Part shown: one piece after another, positions 13,073-23,483 of the stretch | How positions within the stretch are numbered: position 1 is the first letter of the stretch | Layout of the letters: every line of letters starts with the position of its first letter | Source: Stictocephala bisonia | Lineage: Eukaryota; Arthropoda; Insecta; Hemiptera; Membracidae | Direction of reading: 5' to 3' | Length of the DNA: 64,000 nt | Assembly: GCA_035578905.1 (NCBI GenBank) | Contig: JAQJVL010000277.1 | Location: 521,001-585,000 of the forward strand | The notes under the pieces: generated by a model | What the model was told of the DNA's origin: nothing | The model's input: the letters and a program-made list of their open reading frames with translations, nothing else | The model's database searches: none | Translations under genes and position numbers: made by a program

Positions 13073-13391
13073 GTTGACTCTTGTCACACGCTATTTTGTC
13101 TTATTTTTTGTTGACTGTTGCCTCTCAGACGTTCCCACATGTTTATGATTATGTTTCTTAGAAGGGCCCCACCCATGTCTGACTTGTCACAAAGGCAGTG
13201 TTGTGTTTTGTTTGGGATAGATATTACTGTCTCCTTTTCTATCTAACTGGTGATTTACTCACGACAATTCTCGAATATAATTTCAACATTCATTATTTAT
13301 TCCAATTAAATATAGCCTTTTCTTTAATACAATAATTTATTATTTATTTGAATTAATTAATTTATTTTGTCAATTTGGTGGACCCGTTACA
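13073..13391 (-). repeat. 5' LTR, truncated to its first 319 bp
   Basis: Matches 7,184-7,502 at all but two positions. Immediately left of 13,073 the sequence turns directly into the coiled-coil ORF, so the rest of the LTR, the primer-binding site and the ORF start are missing. Confidence 0.85.
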
Positions 13392-13395
13392 AATA
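13392..13395. repeat. Target site duplication AATA, right copy
   Basis: AATA directly after the insert's terminal GTTACA. Pairs with 6,240-6,243. Confidence 0.8.
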
Positions 13396-14615
13396 CATTA
13401 CTTTATATCTTCAATCGTCCAGTCTCTCGATAGTGGTAATGTAGCTGCTGGAATATGCTTTGATCTTAAAAAGGCCTTTGACCTTATTGATCATCCAATA
13501 CTACTCTCTAAGCTTTGGTCCTTGGGTGTCAGAGGAGTTGGTCACGACTGGGTATCAAGTTACCTATCTGAAAGGAGTCAGTTGGTTGAAATACCCTTTG
13601 TTGATTCCCATGGATATTTGATAAACAAGAAATCCTCTTCTCTTACTGTGACCAAGGGAGTTCCCCAGGGGTCAGTGCTCGGGCCCGTTCTTTTTCTCCT
13701 TTTCATTAATGATCATCCCAAAGGAGTAATGGGGCAACAACATGCCTATTTGCAGATGATACTACCCTTGCTCTGAAATCTTGTAATAGCTTGGAGTTAG
13801 AAGTCAAAACATTTACAGGATCTAGTTCTGTTCTACAGTGGGCTAATCAAAACAAATTGGAATTCAATAGTTCTAAGACAACAGTTGTTGAATTCAAAAT
13901 TAACCACAGTAAAAGATCAGATATGATTTCTTATTACATTGCAGACAAAGCTGTAATACCTAGCACAGTGGTAAAGTTCTTGGTTGTCCTAATTGATAGT
14001 AACTTAAAATTCCAATCTCATATTGATTCGATCTGCAAAAGCTTTCAACTGGTATTTTTCTTTTAAAAATTCTTTCTAAATTTTCTGAGAGTGACGTCTT
14101 ACTTTCACATTATTATGGTATTATTCATCCTTTTCTAACATTTGCTGTTACAATCTGGGGTCACGTGTCGGTCAGAACTAATTTTGTTTTTAAATTACAA
14201 AAGTGAACATTAAGAACTGTTTTCAAAAAACACCGTAGATTTTCTTGTAGGACACTTTTCTTCTATAACAAGGTTTTAACATTTCCCTCAATATACATCC
14301 TTAATACCCTGTTCTTTTACTGTATTGAACTTCATCCACAACGTTCACAAAACAATGCTCGTTACAATTTTAGAAATCATTTTATTGACATTCCACGGCA
14401 TAGAACTTCATTTTTAAGAGACATACTAATTACAATGTTGTAAATTTGTTTAATGCTCTACCTGCCTCAGTTAAGGAGAATGTTGATGTTGTTGGCTTTG
14501 AGAAGGCGGTGAAAGGTCTTCTGTTAAGTAAATGTTATTATAGGGTTAAGGACTTCTTAACAGATCAAATAGATACTATTTCGTTTTATTTTGTAAGAAT
14601 GTTCTGTTTAGATTA
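13392..14615 (+). pseudogene. ORF2 3' half: reverse transcriptase palm and C-terminus
   Basis: Continuation of the RT interrupted at 6,243. It opens at once with palm block A (ICFDLKKAFDLIDH, about 13,455-13,500). GVPQGSVLGPVLFLLFIN follows near 13,660-13,710. The catalytic block CLFADDTTLAL near 13,743-13,775 lies in a shifted frame. Then come a thumb region with LQWANQNKLEFNSSKT, a late block with AVTIWGH near 14,145-14,165 and a C-terminal stretch (NLFNALPASVKENVD, about 14,450-14,490). At least two frameshifts (about 13,735 and 14,060) and later stops inactivate it. Both catalytic Asp residues of FADD are kept. The first four bases, AATA, are the target duplication made by the LTR insertion. 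Confidence 0.86.
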
Positions 14616-14639
14616 ACGACGCTACTATACAGTGGTAGT

Positions 14640-14685
14640 ACCGTCAAAATAAAGTGATTTGATTCTGATGTATTTGATTTTCGTA
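14640..14685 (+). other. 3' tail of the non-LTR element with AATAAA signal
   Basis: AATAAA at 14,649-14,654 is followed by a short GATT-rich run (GTGATTTGATTCTGATG), a common type of 3' end for Jockey/CR1-like elements. The exact end is uncertain. Confidence 0.5.
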
Positions 14686-15987
14686 ATTTATTGTACTTCT
14701 CGTCGCTAACTTAATTGTTTGTATTGTTTTTAACTACGTTTTCACAAGTAATTTTCTTAAATCATTTTTCAACACCAGCAATATTTTCCAGCTGGTTATA
14801 TTCGTTATTAATAGATAGGGAGGGGATTGATTTGTAATGTAAGTATTTTACGCACAACATTCTGATAGCAATAAAATTAAAGTTAAGGAATTGCATTAAT
14901 TTTAAATATTAATAACCCATAGTTTTTAAGTTACAAGTTAATGTAATCTTTAATATTTATTTCACAATATTAACGTCTAGAGCCGATGAGAACCACTAAG
15001 GATTCATATTCACCAGCCAAAAACTACGCACAGCACCCAAACTAATCTTTTATATCAGCAGTTACTCAATGTTAGAAATATATTCTTGTTCTCCCGGGGT
15101 TTATTCCAGTTTATTCTTACTCGATGTGTGGATAGTCTTTACTGGGATTAGCAAACAAAGGCATGTCAATGAATAAGCACATTTATATTAGATGGATGGA
15201 ATAAAGTGACCTTCCATGTAATTCTATATCCTGATGTTGCAGTGCGAATGGCTTACTTATCTCGAGCCATTTGTGAAGTTGAAGCAGATGAAGCTCAGAG
15301 TGTAAATAAAGGTTTTATATTTTAATCAGCAATACATATTTAAGGAATCAAAATTAGAAGGAAGTCACTTGGTTTTATGTTACTAGATCATATAGATTAT
15401 AAGTATATTGTGCCGCTCACATTAAGATGGGGACGGAGTGGTAGGTCATCTTGGATATATTCTCTCCAAGACTACTGTCAAACAAGTAAATCAATATTGT
15501 ACGTTCAGAAAAAAATATGCTGTTAGGTATTTAATGGTAAATATTGACTGCTTGCGTTTTTTTTTTTTTCATTATAATGTTTGTGATACATATACTAAAT
15601 ATATCATTGTTTAGAAAATGCGTTGAAATGAAAGCACGAGCAAATCATAAAAACCAAAAAGAAATTAAAAATTGGCATTTATTCCAGAATTTATCTAAAT
15701 TTGAATGTTTAAAATTGGTTAGTAAACAAACTTTTTAAAGTTTTGTTTTGTTCTTGTTTGATTTATGAAAAATTAACATGGTCTTGTGAGAATAGATTTA
15801 TCCTGGTCGGAAACATTGCTAGAGGTCGACAGAATATGTAACCAATCTAGACCGTTTATGTTTCTACTAAAAATTTAACAAAAAATAAAGATATTGTAAT
15901 CACGTTTGATGTTTCACTAATAAAACTCGATATAAAAACAAAAAATTTTTCGGAGATCGAGATTTTCATTCCTTGTGCAGTGAATCA
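14686..15987. other. AT-rich unique sequence, no gene seen
   Basis: No supported ORF or RNA. A T-run lies near 15,557-15,570. Confidence 0.5.
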
Positions 15988-16240
15988 GTCTGCGTCCAGT
16001 AAAGCAGCAGGTTTCCATAGTGTACGGGATAGTCCAAGCAAAGGAGTAGGTTTCCATAGAGTACGGGACAGGCGCAGTAAAGGAGCAGGTTTCCATAAAG
16101 TACGGGACAGGCCTAGTAAAGGAGCAGGTTTCCGTAGAGTACGGGACAGGCCCAGTAAAGGAGCAGGTTTCCATAGAGTACGGGAGAGGCCCAGTAAAGA
16201 AGCAGGTTTCCGTAGAGTACGGAACAGGCCCAGTAAAACT
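15988..16240. repeat. Minisatellite, 39-bp period, about 6 copies
   Basis: Units begin GGTTTCCATAGAGTACGGGA and end CAGTAAAGGAGCA. Because 39 is a multiple of 3, both strands stay open with a 13-residue repeat; I do not take either as a gene. Confidence 0.9.
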
Positions 16241-16782
16241 CAGATTAAGACGAAGATGGTTTAATTGTGGCCGCCAGAGAGCAATTAGAGGTCGTGAGAC
16301 CCCGAGAGAAAGGTTAACTGCATTTTAGTTGAAGACGTTACATACCGCCAATAATTAGTGAGTGCTCTTGTCTGGGATAATCGGCCTGATAACATCTGGC
16401 ACGGAGTGTCTTGTGATTCGCACTTTCGCCACCTGACTGCGTTGGCATCTGAGTGGCCATCATTTGACGTTATCGTCATTTTAACGTAGAGTTCCTGGAT
16501 ATTTTGTGATCATTATTCAGGGTTTTATTACATAGACAGTATAAATTACAACACACGTACAGAGTGTCACAAAAGAGTCTAGTGTGCAAATTATGACTGG
16601 AATTTATAAATGAAAATAAGAACAATTTCTCCGATTGGGCTTTAGTTTAGCCTTAATCCACAATTTTGTTTATTATCCAGAATATTATTATTCTAAAAAC
16701 AATGAAGAGATTATTATGGAAGTATGCATCTGCCTTATTTACTTAGATATGATACTAAAAAGGTCCAATTCAAGTTCATTTC
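16241..16782. other. Unique spacer, GC-raised at its left end
   Basis: About 16,260-16,480 is denser in GC without a convincing ORF. The remainder is AT-rich. Confidence 0.4.
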
Positions 16783-17612
16783 TTGTATAGTTGTGTCTAG
16801 GTCGACGTGTAGCAAGTGCATACCAGATACATCCAACGTAGCACCACATGAACATATCTATCGATTGGTCATCAAGGAACTCTATTATAGTCTGTATAGT
16901 TGTGTGTAGGTCAACGTGTAGCAAGTATATACCAGAGACATCCAACGTAGCACCACATGGACATATCTATCGATTGGTCATCAAGGAACTCTATTATAGT
17001 CTGTATAGTTGTGTGTAGGTCAACGTGTAGCAAGTATATACCAGAGACATCCAACGTAGCACCACATGGACATATCTATCGATTGGTCATCAAGAAACTC
17101 TATTATAGTCTGTATAGTTGTGTGTAGGTCAACGTGTAGCAAGTATATACTAGAGACATCCAACGTAGCACCACATGGACATATCTATCGATTGATCATC
17201 AAGGAATTCTATTATAGTCTTTATAGTTGTGTCTAGGTCGACGTGTAGCAAGTATATACCAGAGACATCCAACGTAGCACCACATGGACATATCTATCGA
17301 TTGGTCATCAAGGAACTCTATTATAGTCTGTGTAGTTGTGTCTAGGTCGACGTGTAGCAAGTATATACCAGAGACATACAACGTAGCACCAAATGGACAT
17401 ATATATCGATTGGTCATCAAGGAACTCTATTATAGTCTGTATAGTTGTGTCTAGGTCGACGTGTACCAAGTATATACTAGAGACATCCAACGTAGCACCA
17501 CATGGACATATCTATTGATTGATCATCAAGGAATTCTATTGTAATCTGTATAGTCGTGTCTAGGTCGACGTGTAGCAAGTATATACCAGAGACATCCAGC
17601 CGCACCACACAC
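16783..17612. repeat. Tandem repeat, 109-bp period, about 7.5 copies
   Basis: Successive units start TTGTGTSTAGGTCRACGTGT and contain CCAACGTAGCACCACATGG and TCGATTGGTCATCAAGGAA. Spacing between the first two copies is 109 bp (16,791 to 16,900). Copies differ by scattered substitutions, so the array is moderately old. Confidence 0.92.
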
Positions 17613-17700
17613 AACTTTCATCAGCTGATCATGGATAATGGCTTTAAAACGTTAAAACGGCTGATTACTGTGGTGAAATAAATAAATACAAGACCGTAAC
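17613..17700 (+). other. Possible Penelope-type 3' tail
   Basis: Contains AGCTGATCATGGATAATGG, then CTTTAAAACGTT, then TGTGGTGAAATAAATAAAT. The arrangement resembles the CTGATGA...GAAACGTC and AAATAAAT tails of some Penelope-like elements, but both core boxes are altered. Low confidence. Confidence 0.25.
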
Positions 17701-18794
17701 ATTGTGTTCACATAGTTTCACTCATGATAACATTTAATGAGGTCAAGAGGTCGTATACAAAGTGGTTCTCACAATTGAATTGCTGACCTTGACGTCGTTT
17801 GAATTATGATAATTTTACACCCCTGAAAAGCACTGCCAAGCGCCATATTCTGCACTTTCGAACAGCAGTTACCAAATATAGTTTTCTGTTACACAATTTT
17901 TAAAGATAAGTACATTTTAAGGTGGTTTTATGATTGTCATTACATGGGCTTTGGCAACAAAAAGTTTTTATTGTTTTTATTCTTAATACGTATACGAGTA
18001 GTAAAATAATTCTAAAAAACAGTAATTTCAAAATAGAGGCGTTTGCGTGGTTTAAGACTCTGGATAATATGGTCGGTTTTAAGTATTTATTTTTTTCTTT
18101 CTTTTTTTATGCAAATACTTATAGTTTTATTCCTAATGATTTTTTTATTCCTACTTTTTATCTTCTAAAATCCTAAATCGTGAGTATCAACTTTATTTAT
18201 TTAAATCTGTATTACAATGTTTGTAGTACACTTAAAACAAGCATATTGCCTTAGGAATTGTCAATGGGGAAAAGGTGAATATATATTGTTTGTGGCTATG
18301 CCAATATTTAGCTTTTTTTCCGAAAACATACAATCTAAGTTTCCATAATAATTCACAAAATCTGCAGGTGCATACCAGCAGCTCTATTATGAATAACTTA
18401 AATATAATGCTTTAAAATCAAATAATATTGATCATATCTGAACTATCTATCCATATTCTATCGCTATATACCCAAATGAAACTAACTCACATTTCTTCAT
18501 TGTTTGAGTACTTTCAAACAATATTCAATGAAGAATAGGCCGAAATATTTAATACTGACATTCTTTGCTATTTCTGGATACCAATTAATTTGGTTTGTAT
18601 TTCTTGTTAATAAAAAGGAAAATTTGATTCCTAATATTAAAATTAACTTTTTATTGTGAAATTAGTTGTATATTATCTTTACCACTGCTTCTCGGATATC
18701 TTTACTCGTAGGTGATAGGGAAATCTGGGAATTCGAAATCATAACATTCTCAATCACTTGTTGCTTTAATAAAATGTTTATCTAACGTAGGTTA
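17701..18794. other. AT-rich spacer
   Basis: No gene seen. About 18,515-18,560 has CAATGAAGAATAGGCCGAAA, vaguely like a Penelope hammerhead core. Confidence 0.4.
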
Positions 18795-20905
18795 CACTCC
18801 TTCAATAAACAGTTGCCACGGCACACCATTCAGAACTCCTTCCATAAACAGTTGCCAGGGCACCACAATTCAGAACTCCTTCAATAAACAGTTGCCAGGG
18901 CACCACAATTCAGAACTCCTTCCATAAACAGTTGCCAGGGCACCACAATTCAGAACTCCTTCAATAAACAGTTGCCAGGGCACACCATTCAGAACTCCTT
19001 CCATAAACAGTTGCCTCAGGACACTATTAAGAACTCCTTCAATAAACAGTTGTCACGGCACACCTTCAATAAACAGTTGCTACGGCACATTATCAGAACT
19101 CCTTCAATTATCATTGGTTTATTAACAGTTGCCACGGCACAACATTCAAAACTCCTTCCATAAACAGTTGCCAGGGCACACCATTCAGAAATTCTTCCAT
19201 AAACAGTTGCCACAGCACACCATTCAAAACTCCTTCCATAAACAGTTGCCAGGGCACACCATTCAGAAATCCTTCCATAAACAGTTGCCACAGCACACCA
19301 TTCAGAACTCCTTCCATTAACAGTTGCCCGGGCACACCATTCATAACTCCTTCCATAAACAGTTGCCACAGCACACCATTCAGAACTCCTTCCATAAACA
19401 GATGCCACGGCACACCATTCAGAACTCCTTCCATACAAAGTTGCCACGGCACACCATTCAGAACTCCTTCAATATACAGTTGCCAGGGCACACCATTCAG
19501 AACTCCTTCCACAAACAGTTGCCAGTGCACACCATTCAGAACTCCTTCCATAAACAGTTGCCACAGCACACCAAATAGAACTCCTTCTATAAACAGTTGC
19601 CACGGCACTAAATTCGGAACTCTTACCATACACAGTTGCCGGGGCACACCATTCAGAACTCCTTCCATAAACAGTTGCCTCGGCACACCATTAAGTACTC
19701 CTTTAGTAAACAGTTGCCCCGGCACACCATTCAGAACTCCTTCCATAAACAGTTGTCACGGCACACCATTCAGAAGTCCTTCAATAAACAGTTGCTACGG
19801 CACTTTATTCAGAACTCCTTCTATTGATCATTGGTTTATTAACAGTTGCCACGGCACAACATTCACAACTCCTTCAATAAACAGTTGCCATGGCACAACA
19901 TTCAGAACTCTTTCAATAAACAGTTACGACAGCACAGCATTCAGAAGTCATTCATAAACAGTTTCCACGGCACAACATTCAGAACTCCTTCAATAAACAG
20001 TTCTTACGGTACAACATTCAGAACTCCTTCCATAAACAGTTGCCACGGCACAACATTCAGAACTCCGTCTATTGACCATTGGTTTATTGACAGTTGCCAC
20101 GGCACATCATTCAGAACTCCTTCCATAAACAGTTGCCACGGCACAACATTCAGAACTCCTATTTAGCATTGGTTTATTGACAGTGGCCACGGCACACCAT
20201 TCAGAACTCCTTCAATAAACAATTGCCAGGGCACACCATTCAGAACTCCTTCCATAAACAGTTGTGACGACACACCATTCAAAACTTCTTCCATTACCAG
20301 TTGACACGGCACACCATTCAGAACTCCTTCCATAAACAGTTGCCACAGCACACCATTCAGAACTCCTTCCATAAACTCTTGCCATGGCACACCATTCAGA
20401 ACTCCTTCCATAAACAGTTGCCACAGCACACCATTCAGAACTCCTTCCATAAACAGTTGCCACAGCACACCATTCAGAACTCCTTTCATAAACAGTTGCC
20501 ACGGCACACCATTCAGAACTCTTTCCATAAACCGTTGCCACGGCACACCATTCAGAACTCCTTCCATAAACAGTTGCCTCGGCACACTATTAAGAACTCC
20601 TTCAATAAACAGTTGCTACGGCACACCTTCAATAAACAGTTGCTACGGCACATTATTCAGAACTCCTTCTATTGATCATTGGTTTATTAACAGTTGCCAC
20701 GGCACAACATTCAGAACTCCTTCAATAAACAGTTGCCACGGTACAAAATTCAGAACTCCTTCCATAAACAGTTGCTAGGGCACACCATTCTGAACTCCTT
20801 CCATAATCAGTTGCTAGGGCACACCATTCAGAACTACTTCCATAAACAGTTGCCACGGCACACCATTCAGAACTCCTTCAATAAACAGTTGCCACGGCAC
20901 ACACT
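18795..20905. repeat. Minisatellite, 39-bp period, block 1
   Basis: More than 50 copies of a unit starting CAGTTGCCACGGCACACCA and ending AACTCCTTCCATAAA. Subtypes differ at GCCACGG, GCCAGGG, GCCACAG and GCTACGG. Some units are shortened, and a TTGGTTTATT variant recurs (near 19,114, 19,826, 20,078, 20,169, 20,679). Long frames exist on both strands only because the period is divisible by 3. Confidence 0.95.
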
Positions 20906-20939
20906 CCTGTCGAACTGTCAGCAAAAATTGTTTTTTTAT

Positions 20940-21470
20940 TTGAGATAGGTGTACAGTGTCGTCTGTAACATTAGCTTCAGTATTAGTTATTGTAGGCTGT
21001 TCAGGAGGTGTGCATTCTGAAATAGTCAGTCTGTATACAATGTAGTGGCGTAGTATTACATCACATGCAGCATGGACTAAAAGGAAGGATGCTAAATCCT
21101 TGATAGTGGAGCAACGAAAGAGTCTGGCAGCGTTTTTTGAATCGTCATCAATATTGTAACTACCACTTTCTTTGACTGCATGAGGATTGAAAATGTAATA
21201 CATTCCTTCAGCCCCCCAAAAGCCAACAGTGTAGTTCTGTCCAGTAAATAGGAATCCACTGTTGGATGTGAAAGACTGGATTAGAGGTTATTAGCTTGTC
21301 TCTTAGTTCTGAGATATACTTTTGAATTTTGAATCATTAGTTAGAGGAAATGTGCCATACGTTAATGAAGAAATGGTAAGGAGTTTAATAGTTTTATTTC
21401 ACAGTTGAAATTCTGTGAGTAATTCCTCAGGTTGAAGATAAATATCACTGATTTGTCTAACCACCCCATA
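20940..21470 (-). pseudogene. Peptidase-like (C76/OTU-type deubiquitinase-like) pseudogene fragment
   Basis: A unique block interrupting the 39-bp array encodes on the minus strand a protein-like stretch with stops. From right to left: DIYLQPEELLTEFQL (about 21,415-21,455), then SSLTYGTFPLTNDSKF, then a well-kept run with SGFLFTGQNYTVGFWG, MYYIFNPHAVKESGS and LFRCSTIKDLASFLL (about 21,270-21,010). The order resembles the C-terminal half of cysteine peptidases of insect repeat families and Helitron/Maverick-like elements, where a Phe-Asp-x-His block carries the catalytic His; here it reads FNPH, so the Asp is Asn. At least four stops lie in the run and the Cys-bearing N-terminal half is not seen. 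Left of about 20,905 the frame runs into repeat sequence. Family assignment is from memory of motif order and is tentative. Confidence 0.5.
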
Positions 21471-21567
21471 CACGTTCAGTGGTATTGACCCACCCGCCTG
21501 CCCATATACGCACAGAGGTATTGACCCACCCCGCCCATCCCTACTCGTACAGTGGTACTGACGTACT
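21462..21567 (-). repeat. Short block of the 36-bp minisatellite
   Basis: Nearly three imperfect copies with CAGTGGTATTGACCCACCC, in the reverse orientation to the main 36-bp array at 23.5-24.6 kb. It lies between the peptidase-like pseudogene and the resumption of the 39-bp array. Confidence 0.8.
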
Positions 21568-22222
21568 GACGTACTCCTTCCATAAACAGTTGTCACGGCA
21601 CACCATTCAGAAGTCCTTCAATAAACAGTTGCTACGGCACAGCATTCAAAAGTCCTTCAATAAACAGTTGCTATGGCACTACATTAAGAACTCCTCCAAT
21701 AAACAGATCTTACGGTACAATATTCAGAACTCCTTCCATAAACAGTTGCTACGGCACAAATTTCAGAACTCCTTCTATTGACCATTGGTTTATTGACAGT
21801 CGCCACGGCACATCATTCAGAGCTCCTTCAATAAACATTTGCTACCGCACACAATTCAGAACTTCTTCAATAAACAGTTGCTACGGCACACCATTCAGAA
21901 GTCCTTCAATAAACAGTTGCTACGACACTACATTCAGAACTCCTTCAATAAAGAGTTGCTACGGCACTACATTAAGAACTCCTTCAATAAACAGTTGCTA
22001 CGGCACAACATTCAGAACTCCTTCAATAAACAGTTGCTACGGCACACCATTCAGAAGTCCTTCAATAAACAGTTGCTACGGCACTACATTAAGAACTCCT
22101 TCAATAAACAGTTGCTACGGCACAACATTCAGAACTCCTTCAATAAACAGTTGCTACAGCACTACATTAAGAACTCCTTCAATAAACAGTTGCTATGGCA
22201 CAACATTCAGATCTCCTTTCCT
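21568..22222. repeat. Minisatellite, 39-bp period, block 2
   Basis: About 16-17 copies, mostly of the GCTACGG subtype with CAATAAA. Same family as 18,795-20,905, separated from it by about 660 bp of unrelated sequence. Confidence 0.93.
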
Positions 22223-23483
22223 TAAGTTTTTCGTTTAGTTTTAGAATATGTTAGGACAGGTTAGGTGTTGCAAGCTAATAAAGTAAATTGTATATGTAAA
22301 TAAATACAATTATCACTGCGTACACTTCAGGTTAGTAACTGGACATGATAAACAGCTTTTTCCTCAATGAAAGTTGATAAACATGCTTTAATAGAAGTAA
22401 AATTGTCTTATTACCTGGCTGTTTCTGGAAAATGTATTCAACGCTCACAAGGCAAAGAACAGGTGCTAATTGACAACACCTGATAAGACGGGGTAGAGGG
22501 TCACGTAACATGTCAGGCATAGATGACAAACAATTACTCATACTGATTATAAATGCACTTATAATTAGGTGTGACACCAACAATTAGTCCACAGTGAATG
22601 TGAGGAACGCGTTAATTAATTAGAAATTAAACATTATCTCATGGGAGACCCTAATGGTGTCCAGGTTCCATGACCCCTCCCCTTTCACCAATGGCTGGGT
22701 GCGCATCTACGTATGGGCAACAGCTACCTATCATATGTGTACCGTTAATACAATAACAAAGCTGGTGAGAAACCTTTGAAACGACTTAAAGAACACATTG
22801 TTGTTTCTATAAAAAAAGCTCATTCCCACGATATTTTTAGGCTTCTGTTTGTATACCATCAGTCTACTTCCCATGGAATACGACTAAGTGGTTGAATCAA
22901 AGCCTGTAGAAAATTTGATAATAACTCACATGTTTTAGTCTCTCTCTAGAATACTCTTATCATAACTCTACAATTTGTAAAATAGTGTATGTGTTTATAT
23001 ATATACAATTTTTCCAATTAGTTTTAATGTAAGAAACGTGTTGTTTATTTCGATCCACCATTTTTATTTTATACCTCAGAGAAGAATCTTATAAATGTTG
23101 TGTCCATTTGAGCTAACTAACTTGTTAGCATAAATAACCACTGGAAATATAAATGGGGATTGATACGATCAGTCATGTGATTGCGGGGAGTATATCCAAA
23201 TAATGAATCACATAGTTGCAGACTGCTACCTGCGCTCTTTTTACTGAGTGATTAGCAAGCAAAAATAGAATCATTGAGGCAGGTCTTAAATGGCATGGAT
23301 TTATGTTTGTGACAGATCACTTATTGTTTTATTAATATATAGCATGGCTGTTATATCTGTGAATGAATGGTAGCTGACAATAAATCATACTATATACATA
23401 CTTATAGTAAGCATATAAAACTAAGTTTTCACACACTGGAGGGGGGGGTTTACTAGAGTGGTGAGATTTAGTTTGTTTCTATG
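22223..23483. other. Unique spacer with one GC-raised island
   Basis: Mostly AT-rich. About 22,610-22,760 is GC-raised with no ORF. A G-run lies near 23,441-23,448. Confidence 0.4.

Larger units (their letters stand above)
6244..13391 (-). mobile_element. LTR retrotransposon, large and mostly non-coding, inserted in the non-LTR element
   Basis: A 7,148-bp insert with direct terminal repeats. Read on the minus strand it begins TGTAACGGGTCCACC at 13,391 and ends in GCA at 6,244. It has a polypurine tract directly before the left LTR and a four-base target duplication (AATA at 6,240-6,243 and 13,392-13,395). The left (3') LTR is about 1,259 bp. The right (5') LTR keeps only its first 319 bp. 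I see no protease, reverse transcriptase or integrase; the only sizeable ORF is a coiled-coil protein next to the 5' LTR. TGTAACGGG starts are frequent in Ty3/gypsy LTRs, so this is probably a non-autonomous, LARD-like derivative of that group. The two LTR copies differ at 2 of 319 aligned positions, pointing to a young insertion. Confidence 0.88.
3846..14685 (+). mobile_element. Non-LTR retrotransposon (esterase-ORF1, Jockey/CR1 superfamily), split by an LTR element
   Basis: A single plus-strand non-LTR element lies on both sides of an LTR retrotransposon inserted at 6,244-13,391. The order is a partial ORF1 with an SGNH esterase-like domain, then an apurinic-type endonuclease, then reverse transcriptase, then a short 3' tail with AATAAA. 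ORF1 with an SGNH domain is known from Daphne, CR1 and related clades; I cannot assign the clade from sequence alone. Taking out the insertion together with one AATA copy leaves the RT frame continuous across the junction, so the two halves belong to one copy. The 5' end seems truncated: the esterase Gly-Asp-Ser block expected just before the first Met of ORF1 is damaged. Several frameshifts and stops make the copy inactive. Confidence 0.88.

Noticed and set aside
15980..16264. 94-codon ORF with a Gly-Phe-His-Arg repeat that looks like a secreted repeat protein
   Set aside because: It covers exactly the 39-bp tandem block and the opposite strand is open too; no signal peptide or conserved flank.
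19016..20585. Several ORFs of 100-210 codons with 13-residue repeats
   Set aside because: By-product of the 39-bp minisatellite; frames change at each irregular unit.
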